Shown piece after piece: positions 17,903-26,496 of a stretch of DNA of 64,000 nt. Each line of letters begins with the position of its first letter. Position 1 is the stretch's first letter. This stretch comes from Bacteroidia bacterium (GTDB lineage Bacteria; Bacteroidota; Bacteroidia; B-17B0; Aurantibacillaceae). Location: positions 62,001 through 126,000 of the forward strand of contig JAEUTN010000005.1 in the NCBI GenBank assembly GCA_016787895.1. Reading direction: 5' to 3'. The position numbers were made by a program, and so were the translations under genes. The notes under the pieces were generated by a model, which had not been told where the DNA came from, did no database searches, and worked only from the letters and a program-made list of their open reading frames with translations.

Positions 17903-18205
17903 TTAAATCCAAATTTCTATATGTTTGGTATCTCCTGTTTTAAGGTTTTCTTTTTTTCGTATCTCCGCCTTTAAGGGCAGCAGATAGGTTTTTTGTTTGC
18001 CGTCGAACCAAATGGCCGTGTCCCATTCGCTTTGGCCAATTTTTGCGGTGGCTTTTAAGCGTCCCCAACCTTCTTCCTGCCATTTAAGCTGCTCTCTGAT
18101 TTCTTTTGAAAGCGCTTCGGGTAAGGACACAAAATGCCATCCGGCAGCACCGGAGTGCTTCCAAACTTTGGAGCTGAACGCATATTTAATGCCTTTGGTT
18201 TTCAA
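17903..18205 (-). CDS. DUF1905 domain protein
   Basis: 100 residues from a TTG start at 18205. It is a single DUF1905 domain: WHFVSLPEALSKEIRE, the GWGRLKATAKIGQSEWDTAIWF core and a final LPLKAEIRKKENLKTGD segment. The family forms a small beta-barrel and is often encoded next to or fused with DUF1801/YdeI-type domains, which fits the DUF1801 gene 33 bases downstream. Function is not established. Confidence 0.85.
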   Translation of the reverse strand: MKTKGIKYAFSSKVWKHSGAAGWHFVSLPEALSKEIREQLKWQEEGWGRLKATAKIGQSEWDTAIWFDGKQKTYLLPLKAEIRKKENLKTGDTKHIEIWI

Positions 18206-18495
18206 GATGCGAGGAGTTCGTATGTATCTAGTGCAAATAGGTTCAGATGATGGTATTTTAAATGTACAAATGTCCGTATGAAATTACAAGGCCCATCCCG
18301 AACATGGTAGGCGGTAAAAATTTGAGTTTACTAAAATGTTTCAAATACTTTCAATCTAAGGGTACTCAAAACCGAAACGGAAAAGGACAAGCCAATCCTT
18401 TTTAAAATTATAGATGGCGTAGTAGATAGGGCCAGCTTACGAAAAGCTGTATTTTGCCGGTGACGCCAGTTGGCTGTTAGTAGTAGTTGCCGACC
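18206..18495. other. Intergenic region with cassette-type 3' junction
   Basis: No coding sequence seen. The right end (18456-18495) carries an element that, read in the direction of the next gene, starts a few bases after its TAG stop and contains ACTACTAACAGCC. It resembles the element after the TIR gene (CAACTAACAGC) and is imperfectly inverted with respect to 19133-19155, so the 18496 gene is bracketed by inverted repeats. Confidence 0.45.
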
Positions 18496-19113
18496 CTAAG
18501 CAAATCCTCTTCGTTTTTGGTCGATGACTATATTTAAAAAGAAATTGTATGGCAATCGATCAATACTGCTGTACTGATATGCTACTTGGCCGGGTCCTTT
18601 GCGATAAATTTCACGGTTTATACCATCAAGGTTGTCTAAATACAATTTAATACCAGAGATTGTTGTTTTCAATGAGGCTTTTATGTACTTCTGGAAATCT
18701 GAAATGAAAGGATATATATTCGATTCAAAAGTCCTAGAATCGTGACTATAAACATATGCGGTGTCTGATTTGACGACTAACTCACCTTCATTTGCTGCAC
18801 CCATTGTTTCCAGTTTGTTTTTTGAGTTTATCTCTAGAAAATAGATTGCCTCTTGTCCAAGTTGATACTTTTGGTAACGACTCGCACATGTCCAGTCGAT
18901 ATATTTCTGTATGATGATGGTGTCTGACTTTAAAAAGCATTTAATTTTCTTTAGAGCAAGAATCTTGAATGTCATTTCTCCAACTGAAATTATTCTCCCA
19001 TGAACAATGATGTTTGATTTTTCTATTAATGTCGGCAAATGAGTCGGATAATATAATCCTTTTGATGTGAAGGAAAACAGAAGAATTAGACAAAATATGA
19101 GAAGTTTGATCAT
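18496..19113 (-). CDS. Small secreted protein of unknown function
   Basis: 205 residues with an N-terminal hydrophobic signal (MIKLLIFCLILLFSF). The first half (ThrLeu-rich, with SNIIVHGRIISVGEM, then DTIIIQKYIDWTC and GQEAIYFLE) looks like a small beta-barrel similar to those of secreted proteins that describe cost or metal-binding segments, but I do not recognise a named family. The gene is AT-rich compared with its chromosomal neighbours and is bracketed by imperfect inverted repeats, like a mobile cassette. No conserved operon partner; the TIR gene is upstream on the same strand, 234 bases away. Confidence 0.6.
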   Translation of the reverse strand: MIKLLIFCLILLFSFTSKGLYYPTHLPTLIEKSNIIVHGRIISVGEMTFKILALKKIKCFLKSDTIIIQKYIDWTCASRYQKYQLGQEAIYFLEINSKNKLETMGAANEGELVVKSDTAYVYSHDSRTFESNIYPFISDFQKYIKASLKTTISGIKLYLDNLDGINREIYRKGPGQVAYQYSSIDRLPYNFFLNIVIDQKRRGFA

Positions 19114-19347
19114 TTGTTATGTCGGTCTAGTTTCGGCAATTGCTACTCACGTTTGGCGGCCTTGCGACGGCCCGTTCCGGAAAGCAAAACTTGAAGCTAA
19201 AATAGTTAAATTGTCCGGATTTTAAAGAGTGGGAGCGCCGACGCCACTAGACTGTCACACTGAGCGGAGTCGAAGTGTGTCTGCCCGAAAAACAGGCGCC
19301 GCTTCAGAGATACCGTCCGGCTGGCGCAAATGTGCTGTTAGTTGCAG
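19114..19347. repeat. Cassette-type junction between two accessory genes, with REP-like hairpin
   Basis: No coding sequence. Its two ends form an imperfect inverted repeat: TGCTACTCACGTTTGGCGG (left, from about 19140) and the CGCAAATGTGCTGTTAG segment (right, 19325-19341). Inner TTGCG/CGCAA and CCGG pairs could fold into a long hairpin. The right end begins at the TAA of the TIR gene. In the middle is a short hairpin, 19256-19279, with arms CACACT / AGTGTG around GAGCGGAGTCGA, a motif I recognise as recurring between genes in Bacteroidota. The whole looks like an integron attC-like recombination junction; that is inference from shape only. Confidence 0.45.
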
Positions 19348-20202
19348 TTATATTTCTATAGTTAAACCCGCTGTCTTTAATTCTTTGATAAGCGAGAACC
19401 CTATTTCCTCAATACTCGAGTCTACCTTTTTGTATATAAAACCACTCAGATCTGTCGGAATACTAACAGCTCCCTTATGCAATGCGCACACTCTGTTGCG
19501 GCCAAGTTTGGCAACAAAATATCCAAATTCAAAGATCACGTTTGGTCGTGCTCGGAACTCTTTTTTCCTTTCCTCCTCTATTACGTTTTCTTGATCAATT
19601 GTATATGCGATTTCGTCTGGGGTTAATAAGATGAAGACAAATGCCACGTCACTATTAGACTCAAATTTTTCAATAATAGTTTGGCCACTATCAGCTTCAC
19701 GGTGCAGAACTATTGGTTTTAGACCGATATGAGAAAGGAATACCTCTAATTCAATTTTTAAACTGTGATCATGTCCATGAACAATAAAGACCTTTTTATT
19801 ACTTAACGTTGTAACAACGTCTTTGTCAGTAAGTGAGTTTTTATCGGAATTTTTTATTGTTTTCGAAGCTGAATCTAATAACTCATTAAAAGGATCCCCA
19901 TCGGTAATTAAACTCTTTAACGAGGTGAGTGCACCAATGTATCCATCTTTTGCCAATTCAAAGTTGTCTTGGAGATTACCTTCTATTCTAATTTCTTTTG
20001 CGGTGTTAAAATACACGAACGGTTCTGAGTTTGGCTTAACAGTGTGTTTTAATAGCAGCTCAATACGTCCAACCCAAGTATTCCAGGCTGGTGAAGGTTC
20101 GTTCCCATAAATTCCATGTGATGTGGCATGACTATTTATAGTCCAAGTAAATGATTCTGCTGTTTTAATTAACAGGTCTATTTTGTCTATATGTTCCTTC
20201 AT
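19348..20202 (-). CDS. TIR-domain protein of Cap12/Pycsar-effector type
   Basis: 284 residues. The C-terminal half (~137-260) is the TIR-like domain found in CBASS Cap12 and Pycsar effectors: KVFIVHGHDHSLK, LKPIVLHREADSGQTIIEKFE, VAFVFILLTPDE, then RARPNVIFEFGYFVAKLGR with the candidate catalytic Glu225, and IPTDLSGFIY. In characterised members this domain cleaves NAD+ after activation by a cyclic nucleotide or nucleotide signal. The N-terminal ~120 residues are not recognised and look helical; they may sense the trigger. No cyclase gene is beside it, so it is stand-alone here. It is AT-rich, followed by a cassette-like junction, and probably horizontally acquired. The NADase and defence roles are inferred. 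Confidence 0.8.
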   Translation of the reverse strand: MKEHIDKIDLLIKTAESFTWTINSHATSHGIYGNEPSPAWNTWVGRIELLLKHTVKPNSEPFVYFNTAKEIRIEGNLQDNFELAKDGYIGALTSLKSLITDGDPFNELLDSASKTIKNSDKNSLTDKDVVTTLSNKKVFIVHGHDHSLKIELEVFLSHIGLKPIVLHREADSGQTIIEKFESNSDVAFVFILLTPDEIAYTIDQENVIEEERKKEFRARPNVIFEFGYFVAKLGRNRVCALHKGAVSIPTDLSGFIYKKVDSSIEEIGFSLIKELKTAGLTIEI

Positions 20203-20512
20203 ATAATTGCAACTAGCTTACCTATACCATTAACTTTCTCAATAATATTCTGCTCTTTTTGCAAGATATCATTAGTTTCTGTTGTTTTAGGGGTATTATA
20301 AATATATGGGTTTTTTCAATTCCATCAAGCTATACTTTGCTTTTGCTGGCATTTGGATTCCATCGCTGGCTCCGATGCTTCGGCCGATTTTGAGATACAG
20401 AAAATCTGGATTCCGTTTTGAACGGAAAAAATCCCTGACCAATGGAAATACGACCTGATGAAAAACAGGCTTAAAATGCTCAGGCAATGTGTATTTTTGA
20501 GAACAAAAGCAC
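20203..20512. other. Intergenic region upstream of second LytS gene
   Basis: Next to the TIR gene start lies AATTGCAACTAGC, which resembles the inverted form of the element at its 3' end. A 50-codon reading frame from an ATG at 20306 to a TGA at 20458 (MGFFNSIKLYFAFAGIWIPS at its N-terminus) is possible, but without homology I recognise it is not called. TATTTTTG at 20492-20499 fits the -7 element and lies 13 bases before the kinase TTG start. A short perfect hairpin (TTCCGTT / AACGGAA) near 20421 has no T run. Confidence 0.4.
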
Positions 20513-21559
20513 TTGAGCAGAAAAACCAAAATATACTGGTATTGCCAATTCACCGGCTGGTCCTTTTTTGTAGTGGTGAACTCCATCTTTTTTGGGTTGA
20601 GTTACAGCTCCACCTACAAAGAATACCTCATGTACTTTTTTACCCTGCCCGTGGGTATAGGCATCTCTCATCTTTACCGCAACCTTTTGGTGCGCACCAA
20701 ACTCCTTGAACGCTCCCTGCCCACCCAAATTTCCGCCATCATTTTTTTCAGCCTCATCAAAGCCATCCTCTTTTTTATGATGTCATGGCTCCTCTGGCAA
20801 GCCTTTCGCCTCAACACCACCGAACTCAGCCTGGTGTTTATTCTTGAATCGGTGATCAATTTCACCGTCATTTTCTGCATCTGGAACATCATCTATTTTG
20901 GTTTCCATTATTTCCAAAACTACAAACGCAGTGAAATTGATTCCCTGCGTTACCTGGCCGCCAGCAAAGAAACCCAGTTGATGAGCCTGAAAGCCCAGCT
21001 CAATCCCCATTTTATTTTTAACTGCATGAACAGCATCAGGGCCCTTATCGACGAGGATCCGGTAAAAGCCAAGGATTCGGTGACCCGGCTTTCAAGCATA
21101 CTGCGAAGCACCTTGCTGTTAAACAAACGCAAAGAAATCAGCGTAAAGGAAGAACTGGAACTGGTAAGTAATTTTTTGGACCTGGAACACATACGTTACG
21201 AGGACCGTTTAAATTACACCATTGAAGCCGAGCCTGAAATCAGTGATGCGCTTTTGCCGCCTTTTATTATTCAATCACAAGTAGAAAACGCCATCAAACA
21301 TGGCATTTCCTCCATACCCGGCAAAGGGTACATTCGTGTGGAAGTGTTCAGGGAGAACGAGAGCCTGCGCATCGTAGTGTCCAACACCGGAAAACTCAGC
21401 AACAAAGAGCCTTTAACCGGTGTGGGTTTCCGGAATTCCATTCAACGCCTAGACCTGCTTTACGGCAACCAAAGCCAAATTCTCATTCGGGAAGAAGGCG
21501 ATTTGGTGGTTGTGGATATTCATTTACCTTTGAAACGCAGTGCAGTATTTACATCCTAA
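20513..21559 (+). CDS. LytS-type membrane histidine kinase
   Basis: 348 residues from a TTG start. Four predicted transmembrane segments fill the N-terminal part (~8-30, 38-59, 71-99, 106-133), with no large extracytoplasmic domain, so the sensor is probably within the membrane. The His_kinase domain follows with His166 in LNPHFIFNCMNSIR and the N box QSQVENAIKHG (Asn259), and a degenerate G-rich ATP-binding end (NTGKLSNK, GVGFRNSIQRL). It is followed after 2 bases by its LytTR partner. This is the common Bacteroidota 2TM/4TM-LytS architecture. The signal is unknown. Confidence 0.92.
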   Translation: MSRKTKIYWYCQFTGWSFFVVVNSIFFGLSYSSTYKEYLMYFFTLPVGIGISHLYRNLLVRTKLLERSLPTQISAIIFFSLIKAILFFMMSWLLWQAFRLNTTELSLVFILESVINFTVIFCIWNIIYFGFHYFQNYKRSEIDSLRYLAASKETQLMSLKAQLNPHFIFNCMNSIRALIDEDPVKAKDSVTRLSSILRSTLLLNKRKEISVKEELELVSNFLDLEHIRYEDRLNYTIEAEPEISDALLPPFIIQSQVENAIKHGISSIPGKGYIRVEVFRENESLRIVVSNTGKLSNKEPLTGVGFRNSIQRLDLLYGNQSQILIREEGDLVVVDIHLPLKRSAVFTS

Positions 21560-21561
21560 TT

Positions 21562-22275
21562 ATGAAAGCAATTATAATCGACGATGAGCGTTTGGCTCGC
21601 CAGGAACTTAAAAATCTTCTCTCTGCCCATAAGGAAGTGGAGGTAATTGCCGAGTGCGCCGATGCCAATGAGGCCCTCGCCAAAATTAAAGAACTAAAAC
21701 CCGATGTGATTTTTTGCGACATCAACATGCCGGGCAAATCGGGCCTTGAATTGGTGGAAGAAATTTCAGGAGTAGTAGATGTGGTGTTTGTTACCGCTTA
21801 CGACGAACACGCCATAAAAGCCTTTGAAGTAAATGCCTTCGATTACCTTTTAAAACCGGTTCATCCTGAACGTTTGGGCGAGACCATCAAAAAATTGTCG
21901 GTGAAAGAAAGCGCCTCGCGACCGGATAACAACAGCCCCCTCAGCGAAAAGGACATGGTGTTTATTAAGGATGGGGAAAAATGCTGGTTTGTGCGTTTGT
22001 CCGACATTCGTTTGTTTGAATCGGAGGGCAATTATGTGCGGGTGTATTTTGAAACCTTTCGTCCCCTCATCCTTCGCAGTTTAAACAGCCTTGAATTGCG
22101 CCTCAACGAAAAACAGTTTTTCAGGGCCAGCCGAAAACACATTGTGAACATGAGTTACATTGCCGGGGTAGAAACCTGGTTCAACGGGGGCCTCAACGTA
22201 AAAATGAAGGACGGCAAGGAGATTGAAATCTCCAGAAGACAGGCTGTGCGGCTGAAGGACATGATGAGTTTATAA
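21562..22275 (+). CDS. LytTR-family response regulator
   Basis: 237 residues. Receiver domain 1-~118: acidic pair DDE at 7-9, phosphoacceptor Asp53 (FCDINMPGKSG), VTAYDEHA and the lysine in FDYLLKPV. LytTR DNA-binding domain ~130-237 (IRLFESEGNYVRVYFE, RASRKHIVNMSYI). It lies 2 bases after the LytS kinase and forms a two-component pair with it. It is a paralogue, not a duplicate, of the regulator at 5408-6163. PorQ follows 48 bases downstream. Confidence 0.94.
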   Translation: MKAIIIDDERLARQELKNLLSAHKEVEVIAECADANEALAKIKELKPDVIFCDINMPGKSGLELVEEISGVVDVVFVTAYDEHAIKAFEVNAFDYLLKPVHPERLGETIKKLSVKESASRPDNNSPLSEKDMVFIKDGEKCWFVRLSDIRLFESEGNYVRVYFETFRPLILRSLNSLELRLNEKQFFRASRKHIVNMSYIAGVETWFNGGLNVKMKDGKEIEISRRQAVRLKDMMSL

Positions 22276-22323
22276 ACCCTTTTTCAAAAGCAATAAATAC
22301 TATCCGCCTTCGTTATATTCAGG

Positions 22324-23376
22324 TTGAAACGCATTGCCCTCATACTTTTTCTTGGAGTTCTTACTCAGTTCAAAGCCCAGGTGGGGGGAGACAAGGTGTA
22401 CCGTTTTCTTGATATTCCCATGACCGCAAGGGCAGCGGCTTTGGGCGGCAGCAACATGAGCATTTGGGGCGATGACGTGCAATTGATTTACAGCAACCCG
22501 GCCTTGCTGAACCCTTCCATGTCGAAACAGGTGGCTTTGGATTTTTGCAATTTTGTGGGGGACCTTAAATACGGTTTTGCCGCTTATGCCCATACCCTTA
22601 AAAACAAAGGTACGGTGGCCGGCTCAGTGCAATTTTTTGATTACGGAAAATTTCAGGGTTACGACGAACTGGGACAAACTCAGAACACTTTCAGGGCTTC
22701 TGATTATTCCATCAACCTGCATTATGCCAAAGCCATGGCCGATTCCATGTTTAACATTGGGGTCAGTTTAAAAACCATTATTTCGCAGTACGACGTGTAC
22801 CAGTCCATTGGCAATGCCATTGATTTTGGAATTACCTACCGCACCAAAAACCGGGTGGTGCTGAGTATTTTGGCCCGTAACATTGGTTTTGTTTGGAAAA
22901 CCTATACCGAAACCCCCGATCAAAGCTACAAACTGCCTTTTTCCCTGCAGTTTGGCGCCAGTTACAAGGTGGCCAAGGCCCCGTTCAGGTTGTTTTTGGT
23001 GTACGATCAAATGCAGCGCTGGAGAATGGATTATGTTTCGCCAATCGACACGGCAGGGCAGTACAGTTCCTTAGACCAATCTACCCAGGACACCACGGCC
23101 TGGCAAAGTTTTACTTACAAAGCGGGGGATTTTCTGGACAATGCCATGCGCCACATCGTTATTGGAACGGAAATTATAGTGAGTAAAAACTTCCATTTAA
23201 GGATTGCCTACAATTACCGTCGCCAAAAGGAAATGACCCTGCCTGAGCGAAGGGGAGTAAACGGACTGAGCTTTGGTTTTGGCTTCAGAGTCAAGCGCCT
23301 GGGCTTTTCCTATGCCTTCACCAAAATGGCTTTTCCGGGCAATTCCAGTGTGTTTGGCCTGACCCTACAGTTGTAA
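22324..23376 (+). CDS. porQ: Type IX secretion system protein PorQ
   Basis: 350 residues from a TTG start with a signal peptide (ending FKAQ). The PorV/FadL-like barrel begins with the characteristic PorQ stretch YRFLDIPMTARAAALGG followed by LIYSNPALLNPSM. In T9SS, PorQ is a 14-strand outer-membrane barrel that works with PorU/PorV/PorZ in the attachment complex that removes sorting domains and links cargo to the surface. It is downstream of a LytTR pair on the same strand, but no shared control is evident. Length is close to the family norm. Confidence 0.88.
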   Translation: MKRIALILFLGVLTQFKAQVGGDKVYRFLDIPMTARAAALGGSNMSIWGDDVQLIYSNPALLNPSMSKQVALDFCNFVGDLKYGFAAYAHTLKNKGTVAGSVQFFDYGKFQGYDELGQTQNTFRASDYSINLHYAKAMADSMFNIGVSLKTIISQYDVYQSIGNAIDFGITYRTKNRVVLSILARNIGFVWKTYTETPDQSYKLPFSLQFGASYKVAKAPFRLFLVYDQMQRWRMDYVSPIDTAGQYSSLDQSTQDTTAWQSFTYKAGDFLDNAMRHIVIGTEIIVSKNFHLRIAYNYRRQKEMTLPERRGVNGLSFGFGFRVKRLGFSYAFTKMAFPGNSSVFGLTLQL

Positions 23377-23689
23377 ATTTTATATTTACTTCATTCTTGT
23401 TTCCTTTTTTTAGCTTAATGGGGCTGAGATTTTATGCATCAAAAATGTTGAAAATATTCCTGCATTTAAAAGGTTTTGATTCTGCGCCAGGGTTGGCAGC
23501 GGTAGCCTTGCGAAGCTTGGGCATACATGCGCTTGACGGGCGGAGGCTGCGGGTTTTTATTCGCAGACCACGCAGCGTTTAGCGCATGTTGGCCAAAGCA
23601 AGCAAGCTATAAGCGAACAGCCCGGCTGGCGCCCCAATTAGGGTAAAGCAATTTTGAGGAATAACCAATTACACAGCACTATTTACCAC
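23377..23689. repeat. Non-coding region with nested palindrome
   Basis: No coding sequence seen. An imperfect palindrome of ~149 bases is centred near 23557: outer arms GCGCCAG / CTGGCGC (23484-23490 with 23626-23632), middle arms ACATGCGCT / AGCGCATGT (23525-23533 with 23581-23589), inner arms CTGCG / CGCAG (23547-23551 with 23562-23566). It is noticeably GC-rich against the AT-rich flanks. It does not resemble the palindrome at 17176-17341 in sequence but has the same nested plan. Confidence 0.6.
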
Positions 23690-23718
23690 TTGTTGTAAGC
23701 AAAGCTTAATTATCTTTG
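23690..23718 (+). promoter_or_regulatory. Bacteroidota-type promoter of the SprB-repeat adhesin gene
   Basis: TTG at 23690-23692, an 18-base spacer, and TATCTTTG at 23711-23718, matching TTG-N17-23-TAnnTTTG. The predicted transcript begins about 14 bases before the GTG start at 23737. Confidence 0.65.
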
Positions 23719-23736
23719 TATTCGGTAAATTAGCTT

Positions 23737-26496
23737 GTGCGTTCAGGGAAACACTTATTTGTTCTCAGTCTCTTTTTATTCCTTGGTTCAGGTTTTTTTC
23801 TGGATAGGCTGAACGCGCAATGCAACCTGAGTACCATACCAACGGTGACCCACAATTGTGTGCTCAACCTTTCTTACATCGAATTTTCCATTAACGGCAC
23901 GGCTCCGGGGCCTTATCAGTTTACGGTGTCTTCGCCGGGAGGTGTAAACACAGGCACTACCGCTACCAACACAGGTACCGCACCTTATAACGGTTTGTTT
24001 AATTACAACGTGTTTGTTCTGGCTTCCAACGGATGTACCACCATGAACACCGCTTTGCTCACGCCTGCCTTCACCGTAGCCCTGGTAGCGGGAACCGTTT
24101 CGTCCACCAACGTCACCTGTTATGCGGCAAGCAATGGAAGCGCTTTTGTAACTCCCCCCTTATCCTTCAACAATGGTCCCTTTGGTTTTACCTGGACCCC
24201 GGGTGGGTATAACACGCAGGGCGTGAGCACCCTTTCGGCCGGCATTGTGTATACCGTGGTGACTTCAAGTTCGGTGGGCTGTCAGGTGACCAATACCGTG
24301 TTGCTAACTCAGCCTCCACAAATCAACACCAGTATTAATAACACCTTTGTGCCCTGTTTTGGAGGCACCGTTTTTACCGTACCAACAAGCACAGGGGGTG
24401 TGTCACCATACACGTATTCTGTGAACGGTACTTCGGCCGGCTCAAGTTTTTTTTTAAGTGCCGGGATACACACTATAGAAACCATTGATACAAAGGCTTG
24501 CATTAAATCCAATACCGTGTTGGTAACGCAGGCACCTCAGGTCAATATTACCTTCACGACCAATTCCCCCTCTTGTCCCGGCAAATCCGACGGGTATTTA
24601 AACGCCATTGTTGCTAACGGTCCCGCACCGTTTGTGTACAACTGGCAACCGGTTTCATCATCTTCTTCCAACCTGAACAACATCCCGGCCGGTACATACA
24701 CGGTGTCGGTTACCGACGCCAGCGCCTGTGTGACCACTTCTGTCACAACGGTTATACCTCCAACCGCCATCACCTCATCTGCTAGCACCACGCCTGAAAA
24801 TTGTTCAGCGGCAGATGGAGGTTTTACGCTTCAGGTGGTTGGTGGAACGGGCCCCTATACCTATACCACCTTGCCTTTGGGCAGCAACAGCTCAAGTTTT
24901 AACAACCTGAGCAGTGGTACCTACACCACTTATATCAGTGATTTTAAACTGTGTATTGACACCCTCATCACTGTGGTTGGCAATTTAAGTACCGTTAGTT
25001 TAAGCATTGTGAATACCACCACTGTGAATTGTCACAACGCTTGTACAGGAGCTGTGGTGTTGAACGCCAGCAACGGAACAGCCCCTTACACCTTCAGCGC
25101 AAGTGGAGTACCCTCCGGCACCAACAATGTGATTCAGGGTTTGTGTCCGGGTTTGTATTTTATCAAAGTGCTGGATGCCAATCTTTGCCCTGCTTCTACG
25201 ACCTTGTTACTGAGTAATCCTGCCGCTCTAAATTATTCCCTAGCTCAACCTCCAAACACCTGTGTGGGCAAACCCAGCACCTTAACGGCCCAGGCCCAGG
25301 GTGGAACCGGTGCTTACACCTATGTGTGGAATCCCGGTAATTTAAGCGGACAGCAAATTGTGGTGACTCCAACCGGCAGCACGGTGTACAGTTTAAATGT
25401 ATACGATGCCAATGCCTGCACTAATGCGCCCTTTCAGGTGACGCTGAATGTGAACGCGCCATTAACCATCTCCGTCAATCCCAATAATACCGGCATTTGT
25501 CCGGGTACCACTGCACAAATAAGTCCAACGGTGAGTGGGGGCGATGGGCTGTATTCTTACCTCTGGCTTCCCGGCAATACTACCGGTGCTACCTTGTTCA
25601 TTGAGAACATTACGGTGTCTACCTATACTTTTATAGTGAACGATAATTGCGGTTCACCTCAAGCCTTGCAGGTCATCGATCTGGAATTGTTTGAGGTGCT
25701 GCCTCCTACCTACACGGTAAGTGAAGCCAAAGGTTGCGCGCCTTTCTGTCCGACCTTTATTAATACTTCAGCGAATACACTTAAGGCTTATTGGAATTAT
25801 GGAGACGATGCCAATGAACAAATTGGGGACACTACGGTGAATTGTTACGCCAAGCCCGGATATTATAATGTGTTGCTCACGGTGCTCGATCAGCATTCCT
25901 GCACAGCGGCGGCCTGGTTCAGTAAGGCCATTGAAGTGTTTGTTCAGCCTAAAGTGGATTTTGTGACCGATCCTGAAAAAATTACCCGCTCCGAATCCCA
26001 GCAGGTATTGTTGAAAGACGCTTCCAATGACGCAGTGCTTTTTAACTGGTATGTGGATGGGGTGTCGATTGGAAAGTCCAAGGAGTTGTATTATAATTTT
26101 CCCGACACCTTGTGTTATGCGGTTAAGCTGGTGGCACAAAGCAGTAAAAATTGTATTGATTCTACTACCAAACAAATTTGTGTGTACGAGGATTTTAATT
26201 TTTACATGCCCAATGTGTTTACACCAAACAACGATGGTTTAAACGATGTGCTGAAACCCCAGGGCACGGGCTGGAGCACAAAGGATTATACCTTTAATGT
26301 TTACAATCAGTGGGGTGGGTTGGAGTTTTCTACCAACGATGTTCATTCGGGTTGGGATGCCGACTGGCGCATCAATCCATCCAACGCCAAATTGCCGAAA
26401 GCCGATAAGGAAGATGCGTATTTGTGGACAGTTGAAATTGTGGACCGCATTGGAGAAAAGCATAAACTCAACGGAAGCGTTCTTATTCTGCGCTAA
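23737..26496 (+). CDS. SprB-repeat adhesin with PKD and gliding-motility C-terminal domain
   Basis: 919 residues from a GTG start; signal peptide ~1-30 (ending RLNAQ). Residues ~120-640 hold about seven degenerate repeats of ~75 residues of SprB type, each with a Cys near the start, a G-x-x-PYTY-like centre and a closing VxDxxxC segment (TGPYTYTTLP, TAPYTFSASG, TGAYTYVWNP). A PKD-like domain follows (KAYWNYGDD..KPGYYNVLLTVLD). The last ~95 residues are the gliding-type CTD (TPNNDGLNDV, VYNQWGGLEFST, GSVLILR). It should be exported by T9SS and act as a surface adhesin. Unlike the two other adhesins here it has no neighbouring SprF or OmpA gene. It overlaps the convergent acyltransferase by 14 bases. 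Confidence 0.88.
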   Translation: MRSGKHLFVLSLFLFLGSGFFLDRLNAQCNLSTIPTVTHNCVLNLSYIEFSINGTAPGPYQFTVSSPGGVNTGTTATNTGTAPYNGLFNYNVFVLASNGCTTMNTALLTPAFTVALVAGTVSSTNVTCYAASNGSAFVTPPLSFNNGPFGFTWTPGGYNTQGVSTLSAGIVYTVVTSSSVGCQVTNTVLLTQPPQINTSINNTFVPCFGGTVFTVPTSTGGVSPYTYSVNGTSAGSSFFLSAGIHTIETIDTKACIKSNTVLVTQAPQVNITFTTNSPSCPGKSDGYLNAIVANGPAPFVYNWQPVSSSSSNLNNIPAGTYTVSVTDASACVTTSVTTVIPPTAITSSASTTPENCSAADGGFTLQVVGGTGPYTYTTLPLGSNSSSFNNLSSGTYTTYISDFKLCIDTLITVVGNLSTVSLSIVNTTTVNCHNACTGAVVLNASNGTAPYTFSASGVPSGTNNVIQGLCPGLYFIKVLDANLCPASTTLLLSNPAALNYSLAQPPNTCVGKPSTLTAQAQGGTGAYTYVWNPGNLSGQQIVVTPTGSTVYSLNVYDANACTNAPFQVTLNVNAPLTISVNPNNTGICPGTTAQISPTVSGGDGLYSYLWLPGNTTGATLFIENITVSTYTFIVNDNCGSPQALQVIDLELFEVLPPTYTVSEAKGCAPFCPTFINTSANTLKAYWNYGDDANEQIGDTTVNCYAKPGYYNVLLTVLDQHSCTAAAWFSKAIEVFVQPKVDFVTDPEKITRSESQQVLLKDASNDAVLFNWYVDGVSIGKSKELYYNFPDTLCYAVKLVAQSSKNCIDSTTKQICVYEDFNFYMPNVFTPNNDGLNDVLKPQGTGWSTKDYTFNVYNQWGGLEFSTNDVHSGWDADWRINPSNAKLPKADKEDAYLWTVEIVDRIGEKHKLNGSVLILR

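Noticed and set aside
20421..20437. Perfect hairpin TTCCGTT/AACGGAA near 20421 as a terminator
   Set aside because: No T run follows on either strand and no gene ends just before it.
20296..20586. 96-codon minus-strand frame across the second LytS start
   Set aside because: It overlaps the kinase promoter and N-terminus, lacks recognisable features, and its composition fits a chance frame.
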